A stretch of 43,599 bases of DNA from Paracoccaceae bacterium (GTDB lineage Bacteria; Pseudomonadota; Alphaproteobacteria; Rhodobacterales; Rhodobacteraceae). The stretch is from contig JAOGIM010000012.1 of NCBI GenBank assembly GCA_028150825.1, forward strand, positions 1-43,599. Direction: 5' to 3'. The translations under genes and the position numbers were made by a program. Position 1 is the stretch's first letter; each line of letters begins with the position of its first letter. Shown one piece after another: positions 1 through 8,131 of the stretch. The notes below the pieces were generated by a model. That model was not told the origin of the DNA. It made no database searches and worked only from the letters and a program-made list of their open reading frames with translations.

Positions 1-323
1 TAGTGGGCGGTCTTCGCTCTATGGGCATCAGTGCAACAGGCGATGGTATCTGGACCAAGGATGGTAAGCTGACCAATGAATGGTTCTCAACTCTGCTGGA
101 CATGTCGGTTACATGGAAGGAAACAGGATCAAATTCTTATGAGGCAACAAATCGTACAACAGGCAAAGTTGTGCGCACCGCATCGCGCACCGATCTGGTG
201 TTTGGTTCAAATTCAGAGCTTCGCGCCATTGCCGAAGTTTATGCTCAGGAAGACAATCAACACCTTTTTGCAAATACCTTTGTCTCAGCATGGAATAAAG
301 TGATGGATGCCGACCGCCTTTAA
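1..323 (+). CDS. katG: Catalase-peroxidase KatG, C-terminal fragment (5' cut by window edge)
   Basis: This is the last ~107 residues of a bifunctional catalase-peroxidase, a cytosolic haem enzyme that removes hydrogen peroxide. The visible sequence matches the end of the family: the stretch containing DLVFGSNSELRAIAEVYAQ, followed by FVSAWNKVMDADRL, is the typical KatG C-terminus. The frame is open from the first bases, so the gene begins outside the window; the GTG at position 3 is an internal Val codon, not a start. Only the end of the degenerate C-terminal peroxidase-like domain is present, so the haem-binding and Trp-Tyr-Met crosslink residues cannot be checked. The identification is secure; intactness of the rest is unknown. 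Confidence 0.93.
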   Translation, partial: VGGLRSMGISATGDGIWTKDGKLTNEWFSTLLDMSVTWKETGSNSYEATNRTTGKVVRTASRTDLVFGSNSELRAIAEVYAQEDNQHLFANTFVSAWNKVMDADRL

Positions 324-330
324 AGAGGTC

Positions 331-364
331 AAAAAAAGATTCACGCACCTATCATAGGTGCGTG
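331..364. terminator. Likely bidirectional terminator between katG and the hemP operon
   Basis: A 9-bp perfect inverted repeat (342-350 with 356-364, 5-nt loop) lies just after the katG stop codon. On the minus strand the hairpin is followed by a run of seven T (complement of 331-337), so it looks like a better terminator for the minus-strand hemP operon arriving from the right than for katG. Identification is from structure only. Confidence 0.55.
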
Positions 365-580
365 GTTGTAAATAAGAGCCTTGACCGTCCTGCTTCTATA
401 AATGGACGAAGTGATTGCCCCACGTTGAATTATGCTCCACTTTTTCTGCCTTCAAAAATCGCGCCGGTCTCCCCGATTATGCGGCCACAGAAAAGCAAAT
501 AACGTTACAGACAAGCATTAGTTTTTGGAATTAGATTAAACTTTATTGACATAAACCTTGGTTAAATATTTTATAATTTG

Positions 581-1072
581 TTAGTGAATTCTATGGTGGG
601 CAGTTGATAGCGACACTTCGTAAGTGTACGGAGTACGTACGATCTGCTGCATCATATTGCCTATCCGAATTGCCATTAAACTGATCGACTCTGCCTTAGA
701 GGGCAATGCAATCAGGGACGCCATTTGTGACGCTTCAAGTAAACAACCGGAACTCGCCAGTTTGACCATATGAGTTAAAATGGCCTCATGAGCCCCTAAA
801 CAAGGACATTCTGGATCATGGTGCGCGAGAGGATAATAGGAGTACTCCGCAATAGTTGTTAAAAATTTTTCAAATGCCCACAACTCTTCTGCAGCACGTT
901 CGGATGCAAACGTTCGAGAAAAACTACTGCGGACATTATTTTTTCCCGCTTCATCATTGACCCAGCAGCGAAAGTTTAAAACGAGCTCTGCTTCCCATTC
1001 AGACATACTGGATAGAAGGCCTACTGTTTCTCCCCCACGGGTCAATTGATGGGCGTCCATTGTATCTGCCAT
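581..1072 (-). CDS. Hypothetical protein encoded directly after hemP
   Basis: A 163-residue protein of unknown function, starting 9 bases after the hemP stop and so very likely cotranscribed with it. It has no signal peptide or membrane segment by eye and looks mostly helical. The striking part is a His/Cys cluster at residues 84-96 (HHDPECPCLGAHE), which could bind a metal or haem. I recall similar short proteins with a CPCLG- or CRCLG-type motif in roseobacters, but I cannot name a family. Because HemP accompanies haem uptake genes, a role in haem or iron handling is a reasonable inference and no more. The ribosome binding site is weak (GAAGTGA, about 9 bases upstream), which fits translational coupling to hemP. 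Confidence 0.72.
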   Translation of the reverse strand: MADTMDAHQLTRGGETVGLLSSMSEWEAELVLNFRCWVNDEAGKNNVRSSFSRTFASERAAEELWAFEKFLTTIAEYSYYPLAHHDPECPCLGAHEAILTHMVKLASSGCLLEASQMASLIALPSKAESISLMAIRIGNMMQQIVRTPYTYEVSLSTAHHRIH

Positions 1073-1081
1073 TTTAAAAAA

Positions 1082-1264
1082 TCACTTCGTTAGGATGAGT
1101 TTATTTGCCTTAGTGATACGCAACACGTAAGGCGTTCCATCTAATACAATTCTGGCAACACCATCTTTGCCAACTAGTGTTCTTGCATCAAACGCTGGAA
1201 TTACAGGGCCAGCTGCTTGCACTGATTCAAACCGGTCTGTGTCTTGGTTATTTAACATATTCAT
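1082..1264 (-). CDS. hemP: Haemin uptake protein HemP family
   Basis: A 60-residue protein ending in ITKANKLILTK, the characteristic HemP/HmuP tail. It also has the DARTLVGKDG segment and a VLDGTPYVLRITK strand typical of the family. HemP proteins are small factors linked to haem uptake loci; in rhizobia the relative HmuP is needed for expression of the haem receptor gene. The start has a good ribosome binding site (GGAAGGA, about 6 bases upstream of the ATG). A second ATG two codons in is possible. No haem receptor or ABC transporter gene lies within the window, so hemP and its neighbour stand apart from hmu genes here. Confidence 0.85.
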   Translation of the reverse strand: MNMLNNQDTDRFESVQAAGPVIPAFDARTLVGKDGVARIVLDGTPYVLRITKANKLILTK

Positions 1265-1610
1265 TTTTTTCCTTCCGTATTAAAACAAATTACCATTCAT
1301 TGGCTACATAGGGCGGCGGGCTTTTTGCTTATAATCATAGCGAAAACGGCTCATGATTTTGAAAGGTCATACACAAAAAAGAAATCCAGTTTCGATGCTT
1401 TTCATAGCTCATCTACCTAGCCTTGCGCCTTTATTCCAGGCTCCGTCAATCAACGTGGCTAAGGATTAAATATTTCCTGATAGTTTTTATAAGGTTTGTC
1501 AATCAAGAACAGTAATTAAATTAAAAAGAGGCCAATAAACTCTATGATCCAGAGTAAAAGCGATTGAAATATACCGATTTAATTAAAAAAACATAAAGTA
1601 ACAAGTGACA
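1265..1610. other. Intergenic region upstream of hemP and downstream of betC
   Basis: AT-rich, with no ORF I can support. It must hold the minus-strand promoter of hemP; a TATGATTATAAG stretch (complement of 1329-1340) is a possible -10 region, but I cannot fix a -35. I saw no clear Irr (ICE) or Fur-type palindrome. A weak 5-bp hairpin near 1539-1555 could end betC transcription but has no good T tract. Confidence 0.4.
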
Positions 1611-3128
1611 TTAGAAGACTTGATCGCGAGGGAACCTTTTTGCATCTTCAAGACTGTTTAAATCCATATGATTGCGCATGAATTGTTCTGAAGCCTTTTG
1701 CAAGGGCTGATAGTCCCAAGGATAATAGCCCCCTTGTCTAAGGGCTTCGTAGACAATCCAGCGTCTGGCCTGACTTGCCCGAACTTCTTGATCAAAGCGC
1801 CCAAGGTCCCAGCGTGCGTCGCACATATCTGAAAATTTTTTCAGAACCGCCTCAAAGTTTACATTATTGGAAAGATTTTCCAATTCAAAAGGATCAGCGT
1901 CCAAATCAAAAAGTTGATCTGGATCAAGTGTACAGCGATTAAATTTCCATTTCTCATGACGCAAACTAATCATAGGAGCGTGAGAGCCTTCAGCTGCATA
2001 TTCCATAGCGACCGGCGTCTTTCTTGTACCGCCCTGCCCCAGGTGAACAAGGCTCTCTCCAGTTGTCCAAGGCTGAAATGCCGCAGCGTCCAAACCCGCC
2101 AATTCGCTTAGCGTGGGAGATATATCTATTGTTGACACTGGGGTTCTTATCAAACCAGCAGCCATTTCTGGCGTTGAAATCAGCAAAGGAACGCGAGATG
2201 ACCCTTCGTAAAAAGACATTTTGAACCAAAGCCCTCTTTCCCCCAACATATCTCCGTGATCAGATAAAAACAGAATTGTCGCCTCTTGCTGCGTCGCGTC
2301 TAAGACACCTAAAATCTCACCAATTTTTTCATCTAAATATGAAATATTCGCAAAATATGCCTGACGCGAGCGTTTGACCATACTTTCATCAATATCATAT
2401 GAGCGCCAATCATTAGCGTCAAAGATGCGTTTTGAATGCGCATCTTGCGCCTCATAGGGGATGGGCGGAACAATTGGCATCAAATGATCGCACTGCTCAT
2501 ACATATCCCAATATTTTTTGCGTGCGACATAAGGATCATGGGGATGCGTAAAACTCACTGTGAGACACCATGGTCTTTGATCTTTCCCTCGCGCCAAATG
2601 ATATAGTTTGCGCATCGATTGATAAGCCACTTCATCATCGTATTCGAGCTGATTGGAAATTTCTGCACACCCGGCACCGGTGACCGAACCCATATTATGA
2701 TACCACCAGTCGATCCTCTCACCGGCCTTGCGATAATCTGGCGTCCAGCCAAAATCAGCCGGATAAATATCGGTCGTTAAGCGCTCTTCAAAACCATGTA
2801 ACTGATCAGGACCAACAAAATGCATTTTCCCTGCGAGACAGGTCTGATACCCAGCGCGGCGCAAATGATGAGCATAGGTAGGTAGCGAAGAGGCAAATTC
2901 TGCAGCATTGTCATAAACTCCATTTTGCGAGGGCAATTGCCCCGACATAAACGCTGCACGTCCTGGAGCGCAGAGTGGACTGGCGGTATACGCATTTTCA
3001 AAACGCGTCGATTGCTTTGCTAGACGTTTTAGGTTGGGGGCATGCAACCAGTCTGCAGGGCCATCTGGGAAAAAGGTCCCATTGAGTTGATCCACCATAA
3101 ATATCAAGATATTCTTACTTTGTCCCAA
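1611..3128 (-). CDS. betC: Choline sulfatase
   Basis: A 505-residue cytosolic type I sulfatase that hydrolyses choline-O-sulfate to choline and sulfate, feeding glycine betaine synthesis or carbon and sulfur supply. It resembles Sinorhizobium BetC throughout, including HFVGPDQLHGFEERLTTDIY, DWWYHNMGSVTGAG and the C-terminal RRWIVYEALRQGGYYPWD. The active-site motif is C53-A-P-G-R57, in which Cys53 should be converted to formylglycine, so the host needs a maturation enzyme. Metal ligands are visible in MVDQ near the N-terminus and in the SDHGDMLGERGLW block. The start is TTG, supported by a perfect AGGAGG about 5 bases upstream; the next Met lies inside the first beta strand. No betA, betB or betI is adjacent, unlike the bet operon of rhizobia. 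Confidence 0.93.
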   Translation of the reverse strand: MGQSKNILIFMVDQLNGTFFPDGPADWLHAPNLKRLAKQSTRFENAYTASPLCAPGRAAFMSGQLPSQNGVYDNAAEFASSLPTYAHHLRRAGYQTCLAGKMHFVGPDQLHGFEERLTTDIYPADFGWTPDYRKAGERIDWWYHNMGSVTGAGCAEISNQLEYDDEVAYQSMRKLYHLARGKDQRPWCLTVSFTHPHDPYVARKKYWDMYEQCDHLMPIVPPIPYEAQDAHSKRIFDANDWRSYDIDESMVKRSRQAYFANISYLDEKIGEILGVLDATQQEATILFLSDHGDMLGERGLWFKMSFYEGSSRVPLLISTPEMAAGLIRTPVSTIDISPTLSELAGLDAAAFQPWTTGESLVHLGQGGTRKTPVAMEYAAEGSHAPMISLRHEKWKFNRCTLDPDQLFDLDADPFELENLSNNVNFEAVLKKFSDMCDARWDLGRFDQEVRASQARRWIVYEALRQGGYYPWDYQPLQKASEQFMRNHMDLNSLEDAKRFPRDQVF

Positions 3129-3523
3129 ATCCGCCTCCTATGATATTCACTCTAAACAGCTATCAGTACCAAAGTCATTGGCCAAGATGGAAGCTTGAAA
3201 ACTTCATAGAACTATTTCCGCTCACGCATAGATTAGTGTGCCAAGGCTCGAGTTTTACATCTCTAAAGATTTGCATACCCATATTTGGTTGAACAATTTT
3301 CAAACTTCAAATATCCGCAGAAGCTTCGTTAACAATCATCAGAGCTAAAAGCCAGTACAGATTAATGGGCTTAGCTCTAACTTCTACTTGCGCAATTCTA
3401 TTTATACAGGCGATACTGCTGAACACTGAATGTGAATAACAGGTTTTCCATCATGCCCCATCTTTGCTTTTTTGATAAGAAAGATATTTCCCAAACCTGC
3501 ATTGAAGCGGAGGTTTGCAAAAA
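3129..3523. other. Divergent intergenic region between betC and the acyl-CoA operon
   Basis: About 395 bases with no supported gene. It must contain the divergent promoters of betC and of the CoA-ligase operon. The ribosome binding sites at both ends are good (AGGAGG for betC, GCGGAGG for the ligase). I do not see a convincing paired -35/-10 or an obvious operator. Confidence 0.4.
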
Positions 3524-5227
3524 ATGAGAAAGCTTGCCATTCAAAAGGCTGTTGCTGACATAGTAGAGACAAACAAAACTTTTGAACTCAGCACTGCCGT
3601 TATCCACAACATTGAATATAAAGTCTTTAAAAATGTGCCCCATACTCTTCCAGATATGCTCAAACAAAGCTATGAGGCGCATGATGATGGGGATGCTGAC
3701 TATTTAGTTTACCAGAACCAGCGGTGGACATATGCGGAGTTCTGCGAAGATATCAAACGTGCCGCATGGCTTATGCAGCGCGATTTAAATGTGACAAAGG
3801 GCGCTCGTATTGCCATCGCAATGCGAAATTATCCTGATTTGTTAATCATAAAAATGGCGATAGCATCACTTGGGGCTACTGTAGTTTTTTTAAACGCTTG
3901 GTGGACAACCCAAGAGCTTGAGTATGCTTTGTCAGACAGCGGTGCTAAAATTGTTTATGCTGATGGACCCAGAGTTGACAGGCTCAAACCGCTGCAATCA
4001 TTGCTTAGCTTGAATATTATTGGCGTTCGTGACGCCGCCTCAGATTTTGTCAACGGCTACTCTGCGGCAATGAAAGAACCTACAGTAACAGACTGGCCAA
4101 GGGTCGATATTGATGCGGATGATGATTTCGCCATTATGTATTCCTCTGGGACAACCGGCCATCCCAAGGGTGTCGTGCAAACCCACCGCGGCGCAATCAG
4201 TGCCGTTTACACTTGGTTGATGCAAGAGTCATTAAACGAACGGCTTTGCCCGACCCCAGACAGTCCAATGCAATCTCCCCTTCCCCCGGCTATTCTCGTA
4301 GTGACGCCACTTTTCCATGTGACAGCCACACACCCGATGTTTTTGCTAAGCCTTCCTGCGGGTGCAAAGGTGTGCTTAATGTATAAGTGGGATGCCAATG
4401 AGGCCGTTCGTCTTATTAGTGAGGAAAAAATAACCAGATTTCTTGGAGTTCCAACACAATCAGCCGAGCTAATGGACGCTGCTCGTCTTATGGGAACATC
4501 TCTGGATACACTTGATTACCTTGGATCAGGTGGCGCAAAAAGACCCGCAAGCCAAGTCGCAGAGCTTCAAAAGGCGTTTCCAAACGCGAACCTTGCTACG
4601 GGTTGGGGCATGACCGAAACAAATGCCTGCGGTATTGGCCTTATCGGAGATGAGTACCTTGATAACCCAGATGCTGCTGGACGGCTTTATCCCCCCATCC
4701 AAGAACTGGCCATTTGGGATGACGATGGTCAGGAAGTGCCAACAGGAGCGATAGGAGAACTGACTATCAAGAGTGCGTGCAACATGCGCTGCTACCTCAA
4801 CAAACCCGAGGCGACAGACGAGGCGCTGCAAAATGGTTGGCTTCGCACAGGTGATCTAGGCAAAATTGATGAAGACGACATAGTTACCATTCTCGACCGT
4901 AAGAAAAATATCGTTATCCGAGGCGGTGAAAATATAGCTTGCCTTGATGTAGAGGGGGCTTTGCATCGGCATCCGGCAATTTCTGAGTCTTGTGCCTTTT
5001 CAGTTCCAGATGATCGCCTTGGAGAGGTTGTCGGTGCAGGCGTGCAAATCCGCAAAGACATGCAGGCGACACAAGAGGACATAAAAGCTTTTCTTGCACA
5101 AGAGATTTCGCACTTCAAAATTCCAGAATACATATGGATACAAACCGACCCATTGCCCAGAGGACCAACAGATAAATTGGACCGACGCATATTACGCACA
5201 GCCTGTCTCGAAACATTGAAAACATAA
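3524..5227 (+). CDS. AMP-dependent acyl-CoA synthetase (CoA ligase), unknown substrate
   Basis: A 567-residue adenylate-forming enzyme that should activate a carboxylic acid to its CoA thioester through an acyl-AMP. The signature YSSGTTGHPKGV is at about residues 206-217, with GWGMTETNACG further on and the C-terminal hinge and lysine region (RTGDLGKIDEDD, DRKKNIVIRGGENIA, PRGPTDKLDRR). The ATG at 3524 is preferred because GCGGAGG sits about 10 bases upstream; an in-frame TTG nine bases earlier lies too close to it. First gene of a five-gene same-strand run with short gaps. The next gene follows after 20 bases. The substrate cannot be read from sequence; medium-chain, branched, carnitine-like or cyclic acids are all possible. 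Confidence 0.9.
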   Translation: MRKLAIQKAVADIVETNKTFELSTAVIHNIEYKVFKNVPHTLPDMLKQSYEAHDDGDADYLVYQNQRWTYAEFCEDIKRAAWLMQRDLNVTKGARIAIAMRNYPDLLIIKMAIASLGATVVFLNAWWTTQELEYALSDSGAKIVYADGPRVDRLKPLQSLLSLNIIGVRDAASDFVNGYSAAMKEPTVTDWPRVDIDADDDFAIMYSSGTTGHPKGVVQTHRGAISAVYTWLMQESLNERLCPTPDSPMQSPLPPAILVVTPLFHVTATHPMFLLSLPAGAKVCLMYKWDANEAVRLISEEKITRFLGVPTQSAELMDAARLMGTSLDTLDYLGSGGAKRPASQVAELQKAFPNANLATGWGMTETNACGIGLIGDEYLDNPDAAGRLYPPIQELAIWDDDGQEVPTGAIGELTIKSACNMRCYLNKPEATDEALQNGWLRTGDLGKIDEDDIVTILDRKKNIVIRGGENIACLDVEGALHRHPAISESCAFSVPDDRLGEVVGAGVQIRKDMQATQEDIKAFLAQEISHFKIPEYIWIQTDPLPRGPTDKLDRRILRTACLETLKT

Positions 5228-5247
5228 TTGAAGAAAATGAGGATACT

Positions 5248-6549
5248 ATGACGCTGCCATCTCAGGAAAACGTCACGCAATATATCGCTCAGGCAGGTGC
5301 TGCAGCCTGGCAGGTTCCCCAACTTGGCGAAGGCATTCAGAGACGCTCAATCCTTAAAGTTGGCGTCATTGGCGCAGGGACAATGGGGGGCGGAATTTCA
5401 ATGAATTTTGCCACGGCGGGTATTGATGTGACCATTGTTGAACAAAAACCCGAAGCTTTACATCGGGGCTTAGGTGTTGTGCGGAGTAATTATCAACGCA
5501 GCGCAGACAAAGGTCGCTTTCCCCAAACTGAAGTCGAGGCGCGCATGAGGCGTCTTAATGGCCAACTGTCCCTCAAAGCGCTTAACGATTGTGATTTGAT
5601 AATTGAGGCAGTTTTTGAAAATATGGATTTGAAACGTCAGATCTTTAGCTCCTTGGACGAGATCGCAAAGCCAGGAGCTATTTTGGCAACAAACACGTCT
5701 GCGCTTGATATAGATGAGATCGCAGACGTGACCAAACGGCCTCAGGACGTCATTGGGTTGCATTTCTTTTCACCCGCAAATGTGATGAAACTTTTGGAAA
5801 TTGTGCGCGCCGAAAAAACATCTGACGAGGTTGTTGCAACCTCTATGGATCTGGCAAAAAAAATTAACAAAATTGCAACTCTGGTCGGTGTGTGTCCAGG
5901 GTTTGTAGGAAACCGTATTCTTTTTGCGCGACAAGTTCAGGGACAAAAACTTTTGTACAAAGGTGTAATGCCTTGGGACACTGACAAAGCAATGAATGCA
6001 TTTGGCTTCAAAATGGGTAATTTCCAAATGTCCGATCTTGCCGGATTGGATATTGGATGGTCAAAAGGCGAAAAAACAGACAATCCTATCCGCGATGCGC
6101 TGTGTGAAATGGATCGTCGCGGTCAGAAAACCAAATCTGGGTATTATGATTACGACGCAGCCAGAAGACCCATTCCATCTGACATAACCGCGAATATCAT
6201 AAAAGATATTACTGGCGTTGAGCCAACCCATATGTCTCATGATCAAATTACGGAAACATGTATTTTCCCAATGATCAATGAAGCGGTGAAAATTCTGGAA
6301 GAGAATAAAGTGCAGCGACCATCAGATATCGATGTTGTATGGCTTAACGGGTATGGTTGGCCAGCGGACAAAGGCGGGCCAATGTATTATGCCGATATGA
6401 TTGGGGCCAAAGAAATTCTTAAAAAGATGGAAGAACTCGGTGCAGACGATCCCGCATACACACCGGCAGCAACCCTGCGCCACATGGCGAAAAATGGTGG
6501 AAAATTTATAGAGATTGATACGGGTGGCCTAAAAACCACGCGTAGTTGA
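5248..6549 (+). CDS. 3-hydroxyacyl-CoA dehydrogenase, FadB/FadJ-like, without crotonase domain
   Basis: A 433-residue NAD-dependent dehydrogenase that should oxidise (3S)-hydroxyacyl-CoA to 3-ketoacyl-CoA. The Rossmann motif GAGTMGG is at residues 42-48; a GLHFFSPANVMKLLEIV block contains the catalytic His; NTSALDIDEIA is also typical. The C-terminal half carries two 3HCDH C-terminal repeats as in FadB/FadJ. The first ~36 residues resemble the linker that in fused trifunctional enzymes joins the crotonase domain to the dehydrogenase, so this may derive from a fused ancestor that lost its hydratase half. A separate crotonase is encoded immediately downstream. Confidence 0.9.
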   Translation: MTLPSQENVTQYIAQAGAAAWQVPQLGEGIQRRSILKVGVIGAGTMGGGISMNFATAGIDVTIVEQKPEALHRGLGVVRSNYQRSADKGRFPQTEVEARMRRLNGQLSLKALNDCDLIIEAVFENMDLKRQIFSSLDEIAKPGAILATNTSALDIDEIADVTKRPQDVIGLHFFSPANVMKLLEIVRAEKTSDEVVATSMDLAKKINKIATLVGVCPGFVGNRILFARQVQGQKLLYKGVMPWDTDKAMNAFGFKMGNFQMSDLAGLDIGWSKGEKTDNPIRDALCEMDRRGQKTKSGYYDYDAARRPIPSDITANIIKDITGVEPTHMSHDQITETCIFPMINEAVKILEENKVQRPSDIDVVWLNGYGWPADKGGPMYYADMIGAKEILKKMEELGADDPAYTPAATLRHMAKNGGKFIEIDTGGLKTTRS

Positions 6550-6560
6550 GAGGACTAAAA

Positions 6561-7337
6561 ATGAGTTTTGAATTTGTTACAACCCAACGCCGTGACAATG
6601 TGTTGTTGGTGACCCTTAACAGGCCAGAAGTCTATAACGCAATTCATCCCCCCATGCATCTCGAACTTGCCCAAGTGTGGGATGATTTTTCCCAAGACCA
6701 AGAGCTTTGGGTGGCCGTTCTAACCGGTGCTGGGGAAAAAGCGTTCTGTGCAGGTAACGATCTGAAGTTTACAGCGACAGGAGGCAGAAGTTCTCTTCCT
6801 CCAAGCGGCTTTTCTGGTTTGACGCAACGTTTTGATCTTGAGAAGCCGATCATTGCCGCAGTCAACGGCTTTGCAATGGGCGGTGGGTTTGAAACGGCTT
6901 TATCCTGCGACATGATCATCGCATCGCAAAATGCAACCTTCGCTCTGCCTGAAGTCAAAGTTGGGTTTTTGGCAGCGGCGAGCGGCATACAGCGTCTCAG
7001 TCGTTATATAGGCCGCCTCGCAGCACAGGAAATGATGTTCACTGGACGCAGTGTAAAAGCCGATGAAGCACTAAAAATCGGTATCGTAAACAATATTGTT
7101 CCCCAGGATCAATTGATCGAATGTGCTTTGGCCTTAGCACAAGAAATTGCATCTGTCTCACCCTCTGCGGTCAAAGCGACCAAAAGGGTTTTAAACGATA
7201 TGGCCCTCAAGGAAAATTTACCTCAAAGCCTCGATTTTAGTCGTGAAGTGGTGGAAGACTTAGCAAAGACCGAAGATTTTAAAGAAGGTGTAAATGCCTT
7301 TGTAGAAAAAAGAAAACCCACTTGGGTCAATCGTTAG
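6561..7337 (+). CDS. Enoyl-CoA hydratase/isomerase (crotonase) family protein
   Basis: A 258-residue crotonase-fold enzyme. The oxyanion-hole segments (AFCAGNDLKF and AMGGGFETALSCD) are present, and both acidic residues used by hydratases are kept: Glu111 in GGGFE and Glu131 in LPEV. It shares features such as NAIHPP, AGNDLK and SGFSGLTQRFDLEKP with CaiD-like (carnitinyl-CoA dehydratase) and related hydratases. I chose the ATG at 6561 because GAGAGGA lies just upstream; an in-frame TTG at 6546 overlaps the previous stop and has no ribosome site. It probably hydrates the enoyl-CoA that feeds the dehydrogenase encoded upstream. The exact substrate is unknown. Confidence 0.9.
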   Translation: MSFEFVTTQRRDNVLLVTLNRPEVYNAIHPPMHLELAQVWDDFSQDQELWVAVLTGAGEKAFCAGNDLKFTATGGRSSLPPSGFSGLTQRFDLEKPIIAAVNGFAMGGGFETALSCDMIIASQNATFALPEVKVGFLAAASGIQRLSRYIGRLAAQEMMFTGRSVKADEALKIGIVNNIVPQDQLIECALALAQEIASVSPSAVKATKRVLNDMALKENLPQSLDFSREVVEDLAKTEDFKEGVNAFVEKRKPTWVNR

Positions 7338-7346
7338 GAGCCAAGC

Positions 7347-8120
7347 ATGAGTATGCTTTTTGATCTCTCTGGGAAAGTCGCTCTTTTAACTGGCGCCTCC
7401 AAAGGCATAGGCCTTGCAATGGCAACAGCTCTGGCACAGTACGGAGCAACAGTGGTAATTTCAGCGCGTACACAAGAGCAACTGGATATTGCAGCGGAAG
7501 AAATCAATGCCGCCTGTGGGACTAGACGGGCATTTGGCGTGGCTGCCAATGCTGGCAACAAAAAAGCCTTAGGAAATTTGGTGCAAACTACGCGCAACTC
7601 TGCGGGACCTATCGATATTGTGGTTGGAAACGCTGGGGTAAACCCTTATTACGGACCCACGTCAAAAATAAGTGATGCCGCTTATGAAAAAACAATGGCA
7701 ACGAATGTCCAGTCCAATCTTTGGCTCGCTCAGCTAACCGTTGCTGACATGGTCACCAAGGGTAATGGGTCAATGATGTTCACATCCTCAATTGGTGCCT
7801 ATAAACCCTCAGAAATGCTAGGCACCTATGGTATGTCAAAACTGGCCTTGATCGGCTTGGTCCGCAATTTGGCTCAAGAATTTGGCCCAAAAGGTGTACG
7901 CTTCAACGCAATCTGTCCAGGCCTTATTAAAACAGACTTTGCACGCGAACTTTGGGATAACTCGGAAGCCAAAGAACGTGCAGAGAAAGAGATACCGCTT
8001 AGACGGTTGGGCGAAGCCGAAGATCTTAAAGGGCTAGCCGTCTATCTGGCCTCAGACGCTAGTCGTTATATGACAGGTCAAGCTTTGACCGTCTGCGGCG
8101 GGTCAAATATGTGGACCTAA
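7347..8120 (+). CDS. Short-chain dehydrogenase/reductase (first of two)
   Basis: A 257-residue classical SDR with TGASKGIG at about 15-22, the NNAG-like GNAG at 94-97, a catalytic Ser near 147, and Tyr161 and Lys165 in YGMSK. The C-terminal part (SDASRYMTGQALTVCGG) is as in FabG-like enzymes. It begins 9 bases after the crotonase stop with GGAG upstream. In a CoA-catabolic operon it most likely oxidises or reduces a hydroxyl/keto group on the substrate or an acyl-CoA intermediate; the specific reaction cannot be assigned. Residue Arg41 after the second strand (ISART) would suit NADP(H), but this is only a hint. Confidence 0.88.
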   Translation: MSMLFDLSGKVALLTGASKGIGLAMATALAQYGATVVISARTQEQLDIAAEEINAACGTRRAFGVAANAGNKKALGNLVQTTRNSAGPIDIVVGNAGVNPYYGPTSKISDAAYEKTMATNVQSNLWLAQLTVADMVTKGNGSMMFTSSIGAYKPSEMLGTYGMSKLALIGLVRNLAQEFGPKGVRFNAICPGLIKTDFARELWDNSEAKERAEKEIPLRRLGEAEDLKGLAVYLASDASRYMTGQALTVCGGSNMWT

Positions 8121-8131
8121 TGGAGCGATAA

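Noticed and set aside
546-577. Plus-strand promoter (TTGACA and TATAAT) facing into the hemP operon as antisense
   Set aside because: The spacing is 20 bases, outside the normal 16-18, and there is no plus-strand gene downstream for 3 kb.
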